A DNA stretch of 64,000 nucleotides from Thermovibrio ammonificans HB-1 (GTDB lineage: Bacteria > Aquificota > Aquificia > Desulfurobacteriales > Desulfurobacteriaceae), in the NCBI RefSeq assembly GCF_000185805.1, contig NC_014926.1, positions 1,072,418-1,136,417 of the forward strand, given 5' to 3'. The translations under genes and the position numbers were made by a program. Below the pieces are notes generated by a model, which was given only the letters and a program-made list of their open reading frames with translations, made no database searches and was not told the origin of the DNA. Shown here piece by piece: positions 8,567 to 16,130 of the stretch (within the stretch, counting starts at the first letter, position 1; every line of letters begins with the position of its first letter).

Positions 8567-9285
8567 TGGTTATCTACGGCGTTAACCCGGTGGCGGAGGC
8601 CCTCAGGGCCGGCTACCCGATAATGAAAATCTTCGTTGAGAAGAACTTCAAAGACAGGGAAAAGGTCCTTGAAACCGCCAGGCAGGCGGGGATAAAAGTA
8701 GTAAAAACAACAAAGCAGAAACTCACAGAGCTCGCAAAAACAACCAAACACCAGGGAATAGTGGCCCTTGTATCCCCGGTAGAGCCGAAACCCTTCGAAG
8801 AGCTGGCCCAAAAGGCGGTAGAGGAGAACGGATACCTGCTCTTCTTAGACAGAATAGAAGACCCCCACAACCTCGGGGCGATTTTCAGGTCGGCAGACGC
8901 GTTCAAGGTAACGGGCATAGTAATTCCCAGGGACCGCAGCGTTACGGTAACGGAAACAGTTGCCAAAACCTCAACGGGAGCCCTCTTCTACGTGCCCTTC
9001 GCAGTCGTAAACAGCTTCGTTACGGCCCTCCGCGAGTTCAAAGAGATGGGGGGCTGGCTTGTAGGCCTTGAGGCCGGCGGAAAACCGCTATCGAAGTTTG
9101 AGTTCCCGTTTCCCTTGGGGCTCGTTGCAGGCTCGGAAGGAAGGGGACTCTCCCGCTCTACGGTTAAACAGCTGGACGAACTGGTAGAAATAGAGATGGG
9201 GGGCCACGTTAACTCCCTAAACGTTTCCAATGCCGTTGCAATCGGCCTTTATAAGGTGTTCTGCCAACGCTATATTAATAGTTAA
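8566..9285 (+). CDS. rlmB: 23S rRNA 2'-O-ribose methyltransferase, TrmH/RlmB family
   Basis: 239 residues. N-terminal substrate-binding domain (YGVNPVAEAL) and C-terminal SPOUT knot domain with motif 1 (DRIEDPHNLGAIFRSADAF), motif 2 (LVAGSEGRGLSR) and motif 3 (MGGHVNSLNVSNAVAIGLYK). The size and the YGxNPVxEAL start fit RlmB, which methylates G2251 in 23S rRNA of E. coli; a related TrmH-family target is possible. The ATG overlaps the gspG stop (TGATG). Confidence 0.9.
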   Translation: MVIYGVNPVAEALRAGYPIMKIFVEKNFKDREKVLETARQAGIKVVKTTKQKLTELAKTTKHQGIVALVSPVEPKPFEELAQKAVEENGYLLFLDRIEDPHNLGAIFRSADAFKVTGIVIPRDRSVTVTETVAKTSTGALFYVPFAVVNSFVTALREFKEMGGWLVGLEAGGKPLSKFEFPFPLGLVAGSEGRGLSRSTVKQLDELVEIEMGGHVNSLNVSNAVAIGLYKVFCQRYINS

Positions 9286-9306
9286 TCACCACACCAGGGA
9301 GGAGAG

Positions 9307-9702
9307 ATGGAAGAGCTTAAAGGTAAACTCGTGTTCATTCAAACAGCCGGAGGAGAAGCAGTTCCTACATCGGGGATTATCGGCGTTGTAGAAGAGATTA
9401 CCCCCGACTTTATCAAGCTGAAAGAGGCCGGCGTTTTCGCCCTCGTTCCCACAACAAAGGGGGCTCAGGCTACGATAATGCCGATGGACCCTACTGCAAA
9501 CGAACCGGTTGAAGCCTACCTCGTAAGGCAACAGGTGGCCGCCATCGTTCCCGTCGGCGACCGCTCAAGGCTTAAAGAGTTCCACCAGCAGTTCAAGGCG
9601 GCTGCGGCCGGAATAGAGCTTCCGAGCGCAGGAGCCCTCGAGCTCAACAAACTCAAAGAGTTCCAAAAGGGCGGTAACAACAAAGGAGGACTTCAGCTGT
9701 AG
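9307..9702 (+). CDS. Conserved small protein of unknown function
   Basis: 131 residues, soluble, not recognised. GGAGGAG is 6 bases upstream of the ATG. The first 80 residues have short beta-strand patterns (KLVFIQTAGG, SGIIGVVEEITPDFIKL, VAAIVPV) that could form a small SH3- or Sm-like barrel; the rest is Ala/Leu/Lys-rich and may be helical or disordered, ending in a Gly/Asn-rich tail. It is the last gene before a strong hairpin that contains its stop codon. Confidence 0.7.
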   Translation: MEELKGKLVFIQTAGGEAVPTSGIIGVVEEITPDFIKLKEAGVFALVPTTKGAQATIMPMDPTANEPVEAYLVRQQVAAIVPVGDRSRLKEFHQQFKAAAAGIELPSAGALELNKLKEFQKGGNNKGGLQL

Positions 9703-9720
9703 GGCCTTAGGGCCCTACAG
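9697..9720 (+). terminator. Hairpin terminator containing the stop codon
   Basis: Perfect 10-bp stem CTGTAGGGCC/GGCCCTACAG with a TTAG loop. The TAG stop of the preceding gene lies inside the left arm. Only CCTTAAAAAC follows, with no T-tract. It separates the murJ-rlmB run from the sensor kinase gene. Confidence 0.6.
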
Positions 9721-9731
9721 CCTTAAAAACC

Positions 9732-10736
9732 ATGGAGGCAGAAGACCTTCTCTTCTCCCTTCCCTTCCCGACCCTCCTGGTGAACGGAGAGGGGAAAGTA
9801 GAGAAAGTCAACCAAAAACTTGAGTTCCTATTAAACAAATCCGAGAAGTTCCTCCGGGGCAAAAGCCTAACCGAACTCTTCGATGAAGGGTACAAACTCC
9901 AGAAACAGGCCGAAAGGTCCTACACAGAAGAGATAGAAGTTGTAGGCTTTCCCTTTAAAGAGTTCTTCGTCCACTTCTCACCCCTGTTTGTCTCCTCGAG
10001 GAAAAAAGGCGTTGTTGTCCAGTTTGAACCCAGACCGGAAAACCCGTTCTCCGTAGACCCCAAACTGCTCCTGAGGGGGCTATCCCACGAGCTCAGGAAT
10101 CCCTTGGGAGGAATAAAAGGGGCCGCAAAGCTGTTCATGGAGCTTAAAAGCTACGACGAAGAACTCGCCCAAGTGATAGTTGAAGAGGTAGAGAGAATAG
10201 AGCGGCTGCTGAACGACATCTCAAAGGGCTTCGACTTCTCAAGGCCCACTTTCAAAAGGGAGAACATACACAAACTCATCCAGAAAACCTTAGACCTCTT
10301 CAAGGGAGAGCTTCTCTCGAAAAACATAGAAGTAAACTGCCTGTTCGACCCCTCACTGCCCGAAATTCCCCTCGACCCGGATAAAATACAGCAGGCACTG
10401 GTCAACCTTATAAAAAACGCCATAGAGGCCGTGGAAAGGTCGGAAAGGCGAGTGATAACAGTTGAAACAGGCTACGCCATACGGCCGGCAGATTTCATCT
10501 TCATAAAGGTAAAGGACACCGGGAAAGGCATGAGCCCGAATGAGCTCAAAAACTACGGGCAGCCCTTCTTCTCCTCAAAGGAGGAAGGTACGGGCCTTGG
10601 AACCTTCATAGTGAACGAAATAGTAAAGGGCCACGGCGGCCAGCTCAAAGTAAAAAGCGAGCCCGGAGTAGGAACGGAAGTAACCCTTTTAATCCCTATG
10701 AAGAGGAGAGATGGCGAAAATCCTCGTAGCAGATGA
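9732..10736 (+). CDS. NtrB-type sensor histidine kinase
   Basis: 334 residues without membrane segments: a PAS-like N-terminus (FPTLLVNGEGKVEKVNQKLEFLL), the HisKA box LLRGLSHELRNPLGGIKGA with phospho-acceptor His119, then an HATPase domain (N box NLIKNAIEAVERS, G1 DTGKGMSP, G2 GTGLGTFIVNEIV). Layout and H-box are those of NtrB/GlnL, a soluble kinase that phosphorylates a sigma-54 activator. The next gene, overlapping by 26 bases, is that activator. No glnA or glnB is near, so the signal may not be nitrogen. Confidence 0.9.
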   Translation: MEAEDLLFSLPFPTLLVNGEGKVEKVNQKLEFLLNKSEKFLRGKSLTELFDEGYKLQKQAERSYTEEIEVVGFPFKEFFVHFSPLFVSSRKKGVVVQFEPRPENPFSVDPKLLLRGLSHELRNPLGGIKGAAKLFMELKSYDEELAQVIVEEVERIERLLNDISKGFDFSRPTFKRENIHKLIQKTLDLFKGELLSKNIEVNCLFDPSLPEIPLDPDKIQQALVNLIKNAIEAVERSERRVITVETGYAIRPADFIFIKVKDTGKGMSPNELKNYGQPFFSSKEEGTGLGTFIVNEIVKGHGGQLKVKSEPGVGTEVTLLIPMKRRDGENPRSR

Positions 10737-12069
10737 CGAAAAAAGCATAAGGCTTGTTCTGAAAAAGTACTTAACCTCCAAAGGACACAGCGTGATAGAG
10801 GCCTCAAACGGCGAAGAGGCCCTGAAGGCTATAAGGGAGCAGAAACCCGACGTTGCCTTCATAGACATAAAAATGCCCAAGCTCGACGGCCTATCGCTCC
10901 TGAAGCGGGTAAAAGAGATTCCCGTTGTAATACTCACGGCCTACGGAACCATGGAGTACACCGTAAAAGCGATGGAGCTGGGGGCAGTAGACTACCTCAC
11001 AAAGCCATTCTCCTTTGAGGAGATAGAAGAGGTCCTCTCAAAAATACTTGCGGCACCGCCAACCGGCCAGGAGAGCGAGTCCGGCGGCGACATAGTGGGA
11101 AGCTCCAAGAAGATGCAAGAAGTGTTTAAGCTCGTAGGCAGGGTGGCAAAGAGCTCCATAACCGTTCTCATAACCGGAGAGAGCGGAACGGGAAAAGAAG
11201 TTATCGCAAGGGCAATCCACAACTTCTCCGACAGGAAGGAGAAACCCTTCATAGCCGTAAACTGTGCGGCACTCCCTCCGAACCTGCTGGAAGCCGAACT
11301 CTTCGGCTACGAAAAAGGGGCCTTTACCGGGGCCACAACCTCCAAAAAGGGGCTCTTTGAACAGGCAAACGGCGGAACGCTGTTCTTAGACGAAATAGGG
11401 GAGCTTCCGGTAGAGCTTCAGGCCAAGCTCCTCAGGGTCCTCCAGGAGAAAGAGGTTCGGCCCATCGGCGGAACAAAAAGCAGGAAAGTAGACGTTAGGG
11501 TCATAGCAGCAACAAACCGAGACCTTGAAGAGGAAGTCAAAAAGGGCAACTTCCGGGAAGACCTCTACTTCCGACTAAACGTTGTAAAGATAGAGCTTCC
11601 CCCCTTAAGGGAGCGCAGGGAAGACATCCTCCCCCTTGCCCACCACTTCATAAAGAAGTTCTCCGGCGAGTTCAAGTTAGAGCCGAAAGAGCTGAGCGAA
11701 GACGCAGTTGAGTTCCTCCTCTCCTACGACTTCCCGGGAAACGTAAGGGAGCTCGAGAACATGATTCTAAGGGCCATGGTCCTCTCATCCGGCAAAGTCA
11801 TAAGCCGCTCAGACCTTACCCCACAGGAAGGGAGAGGGCCGGAAAAGAGCATAGAGGAGGCCGTTCGCTCCATGCTCGTTAAACTGCTCTCGGTAGAGCA
11901 GAAAGAGCCCAACAACCTCTACAGCCTGATAGTGAAGTCGGCCGAGAAGGTGGTCATATCGGAGGTTTTGAAGTTCTGCAACTTCAACCAGGTTAAGGCG
12001 GCCAAAATCCTCGGAATCCACAGAAACACGCTACGGAAGAAGATAAGGGAGCTCGGAATAAAAGTTTGA
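10711..12069 (+). CDS. NtrC-family sigma-54-dependent response regulator
   Basis: 452 residues: receiver domain (LVADDE, Asp52 in FIDIKMP, Thr in VILTAYG, Lys in LTKPF), AAA+ domain with Walker A GESGTGKE, the sigma-54 contact loop GAFTGAT, Walker B GGTLFLDEIGEL and the arginine-finger region, and a C-terminal Fis-type HTH (NQVKAAKILGIHRNTLRKKIRELGI). It would activate RpoN promoters after phosphorylation by the kinase encoded upstream. Between AAA+ and HTH there is a 50-residue linker. The ferredoxin-like gene 86 bases downstream may be a target, but I see no clear GG-N10-GC element there. Confidence 0.92.
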   Translation: MAKILVADDEKSIRLVLKKYLTSKGHSVIEASNGEEALKAIREQKPDVAFIDIKMPKLDGLSLLKRVKEIPVVILTAYGTMEYTVKAMELGAVDYLTKPFSFEEIEEVLSKILAAPPTGQESESGGDIVGSSKKMQEVFKLVGRVAKSSITVLITGESGTGKEVIARAIHNFSDRKEKPFIAVNCAALPPNLLEAELFGYEKGAFTGATTSKKGLFEQANGGTLFLDEIGELPVELQAKLLRVLQEKEVRPIGGTKSRKVDVRVIAATNRDLEEEVKKGNFREDLYFRLNVVKIELPPLRERREDILPLAHHFIKKFSGEFKLEPKELSEDAVEFLLSYDFPGNVRELENMILRAMVLSSGKVISRSDLTPQEGRGPEKSIEEAVRSMLVKLLSVEQKEPNNLYSLIVKSAEKVVISEVLKFCNFNQVKAAKILGIHRNTLRKKIRELGIKV

Positions 12070-12124
12070 CATACATCAAACCTATAGAAGGCAAGGTAGA
12101 AATAGATTGAAGTTTGGGTATAAT
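12066..12124 (+). promoter_or_regulatory. Promoter region of the selenoferredoxin gene with Crp/Fnr-like box
   Basis: TATAAT at 12119-12124 is a good -10 box, 31 bases before the ATG at 12156, with no matching -35. Upstream, TTGAC-ATAC-ATCAA (12066-12079) differs by one base from the FNR consensus TTGAT-N4-ATCAA; its centre is about 58-60 bases upstream of the expected start point, a class I activator distance. The half-site ATACATCAA recurs at 12128-12136. Regulator identity is inferred. Confidence 0.5.
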
Positions 12125-12155
12125 TTAATACATCAAGTATAACGTAGGTTTAATC

Positions 12156-12752
12156 ATGAAGGTTAAGTCCCTTGAACAGGTGAGGAACCAGGTAATCCTG
12201 AGCCAAGACGGCACCCCATTTGTGCCACAGTATCCCGGCGGTGTCAACTACTACAGGTGTACCGGCTGCGGAGAGTGTATAAAGGTCTGCCCCCAAGGGT
12301 GCATAGAGCTTCAGGAAGTAGAGGGGAAAAAGGTAGCGGTCCTCACGAATATAGAGCTGTGCATAGGGGACGGCTTCTGTAAAATCGTATGTCCCGAAGA
12401 CGCCTTCCTCTGAGGCCTCAACTGCTCCTCCGGTTCGGAGGAGGTAGAGGTAAACGAGGAAGAGCTCCTGTGCGACGAGCACGGAAACTACGCCTACCTT
12501 ACACTGGGGGGCATCCTGTATACCCCCAAGTACCTGGACTCAATAGACCACTCAAGGTGCCAAAACTGCGAGAAGTGTTTAGAGCTGTGTGAAACCAGGG
12601 GACTCAACGAGCTCGGCCAGGTTATCCCGGAGTTCCCCGAGGTCTGCTCCGGTTGCGGTCACTGTGGCAACATCTGCCCCGGAAAGAGCATAGTGGCAAA
12701 GCCGATTCCCCTGGAGGAGATGAAAAGGAGGGTAAGGGCAAGGAAAAGGTAA
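12156..12752 (+). CDS. Predicted selenocysteine-containing polyferredoxin (in-frame TGA = Sec86)
   Basis: The frame runs 198 codons, broken only by TGA at 12411-12413 (codon 86). Both sides encode iron-sulfur motifs: C35-x2-C38-x2-C41-x3-C45; C69-x2-D72-x2-C75-x3-C79, in which Asp replaces the second Cys as in Pyrococcus ferredoxin; then Sec86-x3-Cys90; and after a linker C135-x2-C138-x2-C141-x3-C145 and C164-x2-C167-x2-C170-x3-C174. Codon style is unchanged after the TGA, and a SECIS-like hairpin follows at the distance found in E. coli fdhF. The last cluster motif is followed by a basic tail (RRVRARKR). It lacks a signal peptide and is probably cytoplasmic electron transfer; the Sec/Cys pair suggests a redox-active or ligand role next to cluster 2. 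The alternative is a nonsense mutation. A good ribosome site is not evident before the ATG. Partner unknown; an NtrBC-type pair lies upstream. Confidence 0.8.
12414..12450 (+). promoter_or_regulatory. SECIS-like hairpin after the in-frame TGA
   Basis: Stem CTCCTCCG (12425-12432) pairs perfectly with CGGAGGAG (12436-12443); read as a 7-bp stem the loop is GGTTC. A lower helix CCTC (12416-12419) with GAGG (12447-12450) is possible, leaving an internal loop with an unpaired U. The GGU of the loop is at +19 to +21 from the UGA, the same place as the GGU recognised by SelB in E. coli fdhF (from memory). A bulged U close to the apex, needed in E. coli, is not obvious. Confidence 0.75.
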
Positions 12753-12754
12753 AA

Positions 12755-13648
12755 CTACCCGCAAACCTTGCCCTTTACGTTTAACACCTTCATAAGCCGG
12801 TCTATCTGAGGTCTCTTCTTTGCAAACTGTTCCAGCTTCAGAAGGGAGACCGGAGGCTGAGGCCGAACAACCAGCTCAAAGCAGGAGGGGTTGGCTATAA
12901 AGTCAATCAGTGCGTAGCCGAGCCTCCTGGCAAACTCCGGGTTTGCAGAGAAGCTGCCCCGTAAGGTCTTTACAAGTTCTGCCTTAACCTCCTGAGGAGA
13001 GAGACCCTCCTGACGGGCGGTGTAGCCTATAAAGCGGTTGAAGAAACCGTAGTCCCTGTAGCGAAGGTCGAGGAGCTTCAACTTTACACGAACGAGGGCA
13101 GAGGAGTAGGGAACCCGCCTCTCAAGGAGCTTCTCGGTGTAGTCCCTCGAGATGTTGTCGAGCTTAACCTCGCCGGTGAAGGCGGCAAGTCCCTTTACAA
13201 CAACGCCGCCGTTTACCGTCAGCTCTCTCCCATTAAAGGAGAAGCCGGCGGAGGTGTTCAGGTTCAAAAAGGGAGAAGAAAGGCCGGAAACGAGGGCGAG
13301 CTCTTTAACGAGGGGAAGGGAGGTGGGAACGTGAAGGCCGTAAACGGAGACCCTCGTAAAGGAGGGAACCCCCTTCTTCCTGAAATCGAAGGGCAGGTCT
13401 ATAACGACCTTATCGACCGTAATGTAGTTGCCGGCAAAACCCACCTTAAGGTCTTTCAGAACAAGGTCGTTGCCCAAGAGCTTGTAGCTGAAGCTCCCGT
13501 AGGAAACCGGGTAGGGAAGCCTTTCAAGACGCCTGTTGAGCTTCTGGGCAATCTTGTAGGTTACGTAAGACTGCAGTGCGTAGTAACCGCTAACGCAGGC
13601 CGCAACAAAGAGGGAAATCACGAGTAAAACAGAGCCCCACCTCTTCAC
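12755..13648 (-). CDS. Membrane-anchored envelope protein of unknown function (AsmA/DUF748-like architecture)
   Basis: 297 residues with an N-terminal membrane anchor (residues about 5-27) and a large exported part with repeating beta-strand phrases such as LVLKDLKVGFAGNYITVDKVVIDLPFDF, which recall the AsmA/TamB-like lipid-groove proteins. I do not recognise the family with certainty. Starts at a GTG that overlaps the hemE TGA and is the last gene of the long minus-strand run. Its stop lies 2 bases from the end of the convergent selenoferredoxin gene. Confidence 0.65.
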   Translation of the reverse strand: MKRWGSVLLVISLFVAACVSGYYALQSYVTYKIAQKLNRRLERLPYPVSYGSFSYKLLGNDLVLKDLKVGFAGNYITVDKVVIDLPFDFRKKGVPSFTRVSVYGLHVPTSLPLVKELALVSGLSSPFLNLNTSAGFSFNGRELTVNGGVVVKGLAAFTGEVKLDNISRDYTEKLLERRVPYSSALVRVKLKLLDLRYRDYGFFNRFIGYTARQEGLSPQEVKAELVKTLRGSFSANPEFARRLGYALIDFIANPSCFELVVRPQPPVSLLKLEQFAKKRPQIDRLMKVLNVKGKVCG

Positions 13649-14691
13649 GTCCTGAGCTCCCTACTGAGTTTATGAACCGTTTCAACCAAGAAACGGGCCT
13701 TGGCAGGGTCTGTAGGCGGCAGTATTCCGTGGCCGAGGTTAAAAATGTGGCCCCGGGCCTTCAGGCCCTCAGTGAGGATTTTCTCGACTTTTTCGGTTAT
13801 GGTCTTCTCATCTGCGAAGAGGGCAACGGGGTCGAGGTTCCCCTGAATGGACTTATCTATACGCTCAAGGGCAAAGGGAATCTCGGTTTTCCAGTCGAGC
13901 CCTATCACGTCAACGGGAAGCCTGTTGTTTACCTCGAGCAGGTGGGAGGCGTTTACGCCGAAGTGGATAATCGGAACGGAAGGGTGCCTCTCCTTAAGGG
14001 CTTTAACCACCTTTTCAGTGTAGGGAAAGACAAACCGCTCGTAGTCCTCCCTGGAGAGAACGCCCATCCAGGAGTCGAAAATCTGAACGAGGTCCACTCC
14101 CGCCTCTATCTGGGCGGAGAGGTACTCAACAACCGTGTCCACCAGCTTACCCATCAGCGTATCCCAGAGCTCGGGGCTGTTCCACATGGCGGATTTGGCG
14201 TTTATGTAGTTCTTGGAGCTTCCCCCTTCGAGCATGTAGGAGGCAAGGGTAAAAGGTGCTCCGGAGAAGCCTATGAGGGGCCTGTCGGTTAACCTCCTCT
14301 TTATCAGCTGAATCGTTTCGAGAACGTAGGGAAGGTCTTTCTCCGGCTCGGGCACCTTTAAACGCCTTGCATCGTCGGCGGTTTCAACCTTAGGGGAGAG
14401 AACGGGTCCCTTACCCTCAACGAACTTAACCTCTATTCCCATCTTCTCTACGGGAACGAGGATGTCGGAGAAGAGAATTGCGGCGTCTACGCCTATCTCC
14501 TCTATCGGTATAAGGGTAACCTCGGCGGCAAGCTCGGGGTTCCTGCACAGCTCCATGAAAGAGCCAGCCTTTGCCCTTATCCTCCTGTAACGCTCGGAGT
14601 AGCGGCCGGCCTGCCTCATTATCCAGATGGGGGTGTAGTCGGTCTTTTCTCCCCTTGCGGCCCGGAGAATGGGGTGGTCCTTTAAAGACAT
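13645..14691 (-). CDS. hemE: Uroporphyrinogen decarboxylase
   Basis: 348 residues. The N-terminal signature PIWIMRQAGRYSERYRRIR, the ILFSDILVP block (catalytic Asp) and the GFSGAPFTLASYM motif are all present. It decarboxylates uroporphyrinogen III to coproporphyrinogen III for haem. The ATG at 14691 is preferred over an upstream TTG because AAGGAGG lies 5 bases before it. Overlaps the downstream envelope gene by 4 bases. Confidence 0.96.
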   Translation of the reverse strand: MSLKDHPILRAARGEKTDYTPIWIMRQAGRYSERYRRIRAKAGSFMELCRNPELAAEVTLIPIEEIGVDAAILFSDILVPVEKMGIEVKFVEGKGPVLSPKVETADDARRLKVPEPEKDLPYVLETIQLIKRRLTDRPLIGFSGAPFTLASYMLEGGSSKNYINAKSAMWNSPELWDTLMGKLVDTVVEYLSAQIEAGVDLVQIFDSWMGVLSREDYERFVFPYTEKVVKALKERHPSVPIIHFGVNASHLLEVNNRLPVDVIGLDWKTEIPFALERIDKSIQGNLDPVALFADEKTITEKVEKILTEGLKARGHIFNLGHGILPPTDPAKARFLVETVHKLSRELRT

Positions 14692-14723
14692 TGGAACCTC
14701 CTTAAGGTCAAGAGCTTCCGTCA

Positions 14724-14729
14724 ATTATA
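14724..14729 (-). promoter_or_regulatory. Possible internal -10 box before hemE
   Basis: TATAAT on the minus strand at the very end of the exonuclease gene, about 33 bases before the hemE ATG. No -35 box is recognisable, so it may be weak or fortuitous. Confidence 0.35.
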
Positions 14730-15504
14730 TCCGAAAGGCGGCAACTAAAGGAGCGTGGTCTGAAGGTAAAAGCCCGCCGAGTTTCCTTCGGGCCTCCCTC
14801 AAAACCCTACACTCCTGTGCCCTTTTAAGGAGGGGCTCGGTAACCAAGATGTAGTCGATTCTCAAACCTCTGTTGCGGGCAAAGCCGCCGGTCTCAATGT
14901 CCCACCAGGTGTAGCCCGGCTCGTCTGGGTGAAGCTCCCTGAAGAGGTCGAAGAGCCCGAAGGAGAGAAGCTCCTCGAAAGCCTGTCGCTCATCCTCCAT
15001 AAAGCCGGGCCTCCCCCGCCAAACGGCAGGGTCGTAAACGTCGAGCTCCGAGCGGGCAACGTTAAAGTCGCCCACCACGGCAAGGGGTTCATCGGGAGAG
15101 AAGCTCTCCTGCAGAAACAGCTTCAGCTTAGTAAGGAAGTAGAGCTTAAAGGCGTGCCTTTCAGAGCCCTTTTCCCCGCCCCTGGGAACGTAAACGTTAA
15201 CAATCGGGAAAGGCTCAAGCCAAACCGTAATCAACCTCTTCTCGTCGTCTTCGCCGTCGGGCCAGCCCTTTAAAACCCTCAAGGGCTCACCCTTGAAACA
15301 GAGGGCAACCCCGTTGTAGGCCTTCTGGCCGTGATAGACAACGCCGTAACCGAGCTCCTTAAAGACACCTTCCGGGAACAGCTCGTCGGGGACCTTCGTC
15401 TCCTGAAGGGCAAGGAAGTCCCAACGCTCCCTTTCAAGCCAGTAAGAAATGTAGCTAAGCCTTGCCCTAACGGAGTTAACGTTCCACGTTACGAGACTCC
15501 TCAC
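14725..15504 (-). CDS. xth: Exodeoxyribonuclease III (AP endonuclease)
   Basis: 259 residues of the EEP fold. Motifs in order: LVTWNVNSVRAR, LALQETKV (metal Glu), VYVPRGG, VVGDFNVARSELDVYDP (catalytic Asp-x-Asn), GYTWWD, LRIDYILVT and LPSDHAPLVA (catalytic His). It cuts abasic sites and 3' blocks in base-excision repair. GTG start overlapping the preceding exbB TGA (GTGA). Confidence 0.95.
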   Translation of the reverse strand: MRSLVTWNVNSVRARLSYISYWLERERWDFLALQETKVPDELFPEGVFKELGYGVVYHGQKAYNGVALCFKGEPLRVLKGWPDGEDDEKRLITVWLEPFPIVNVYVPRGGEKGSERHAFKLYFLTKLKLFLQESFSPDEPLAVVGDFNVARSELDVYDPAVWRGRPGFMEDERQAFEELLSFGLFDLFRELHPDEPGYTWWDIETGGFARNRGLRIDYILVTEPLLKRAQECRVLREARRKLGGLLPSDHAPLVAAFRI

Positions 15505-16130
15505 TGCTTCTGCCTTCTTCCGAGGGCGTTGGCAAAGAAAACACCGGCCGCCTCAAGCTCGGCCGCTATTTTGTCGAGCTTCTTGTTGAACAGGTTGTAC
15601 ATAACAACCGCCGGAATGGCAACCACAAGGCCGAATATCGTAGTAAGAAGGGCCTCGGCAATACCTGCAGACAGCTGTTGAGGGTTCCCGATGGCACCGC
15701 CCCCGGCGGTTAAAACGCCGAATATCTTCACCATACCTATAACGGTTCCCAAAAGCCCCAAAAGGGGAGAAATCGCCGCAACGGTGGCAAGCAGGGCCAT
15801 CCCCCTCTCAAGCTCCATCATCTTCTTGCGGGCGCTTACCTCAAAGGCCGAGAGGAAGGTCTCTCTTGTAGGGTTCAGGGCCACGTGCTTAAAGGTCTCG
15901 TGGACAACCTCGGTCAGCAGGTTCTTCCTGCGCTTACACAGCTCTACGGCATCTCCTAAAGAGCCCCTCCTTATAAAGTCCGCAAGGAGCTTAAAGTCCT
16001 CCTTCGGAATCAGCTTAGAAAGCCTTAAGGTTATGAGCTTCTGAATTATCACTGCAAGGGAGACAACCGAAAGGAAAAGCAGGATGTAGCCTACAATACC
16101 CGCCTCTGAGATGAACCTAAACGCTTCCAC
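15501..16130 (-). CDS. MotA/TolQ/ExbB-family proton channel subunit
   Basis: 209 residues with three membrane segments (near residues 10-30, 110-135, 155-180). The conserved stretch LLGTVIGMVKIFGVL and GIAEALLTTIFGLVVAIPAVVMYN is typical of TolQ/ExbB. With ExbD/TolR it makes a proton-driven motor energising TonB or Tol. No exbD adjoins it; another exbB and exbD/tonB set lies at 40.5-42.2 kb. GTG start. Confidence 0.9.
   Translation of the reverse strand: MEAFRFISEAGIVGYILLFLSVVSLAVIIQKLITLRLSKLIPKEDFKLLADFIRRGSLGDAVELCKRRKNLLTEVVHETFKHVALNPTRETFLSAFEVSARKKMMELERGMALLATVAAISPLLGLLGTVIGMVKIFGVLTAGGGAIGNPQQLSAGIAEALLTTIFGLVVAIPAVVMYNLFNKKLDKIAAELEAAGVFFANALGRRQKQ

Noticed and set aside
12066-12071. 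TTGACA as a -35 box after ntrC
   Set aside because: No -10 at 16-18 bases; the hexamer is better explained as half of the FNR-like dyad.
12411-12413. TGA as a true stop giving an 85-residue ferredoxin
   Set aside because: The same frame continues for 112 codons with two more Cys cluster motifs and a SECIS-like hairpin at the right spacing.
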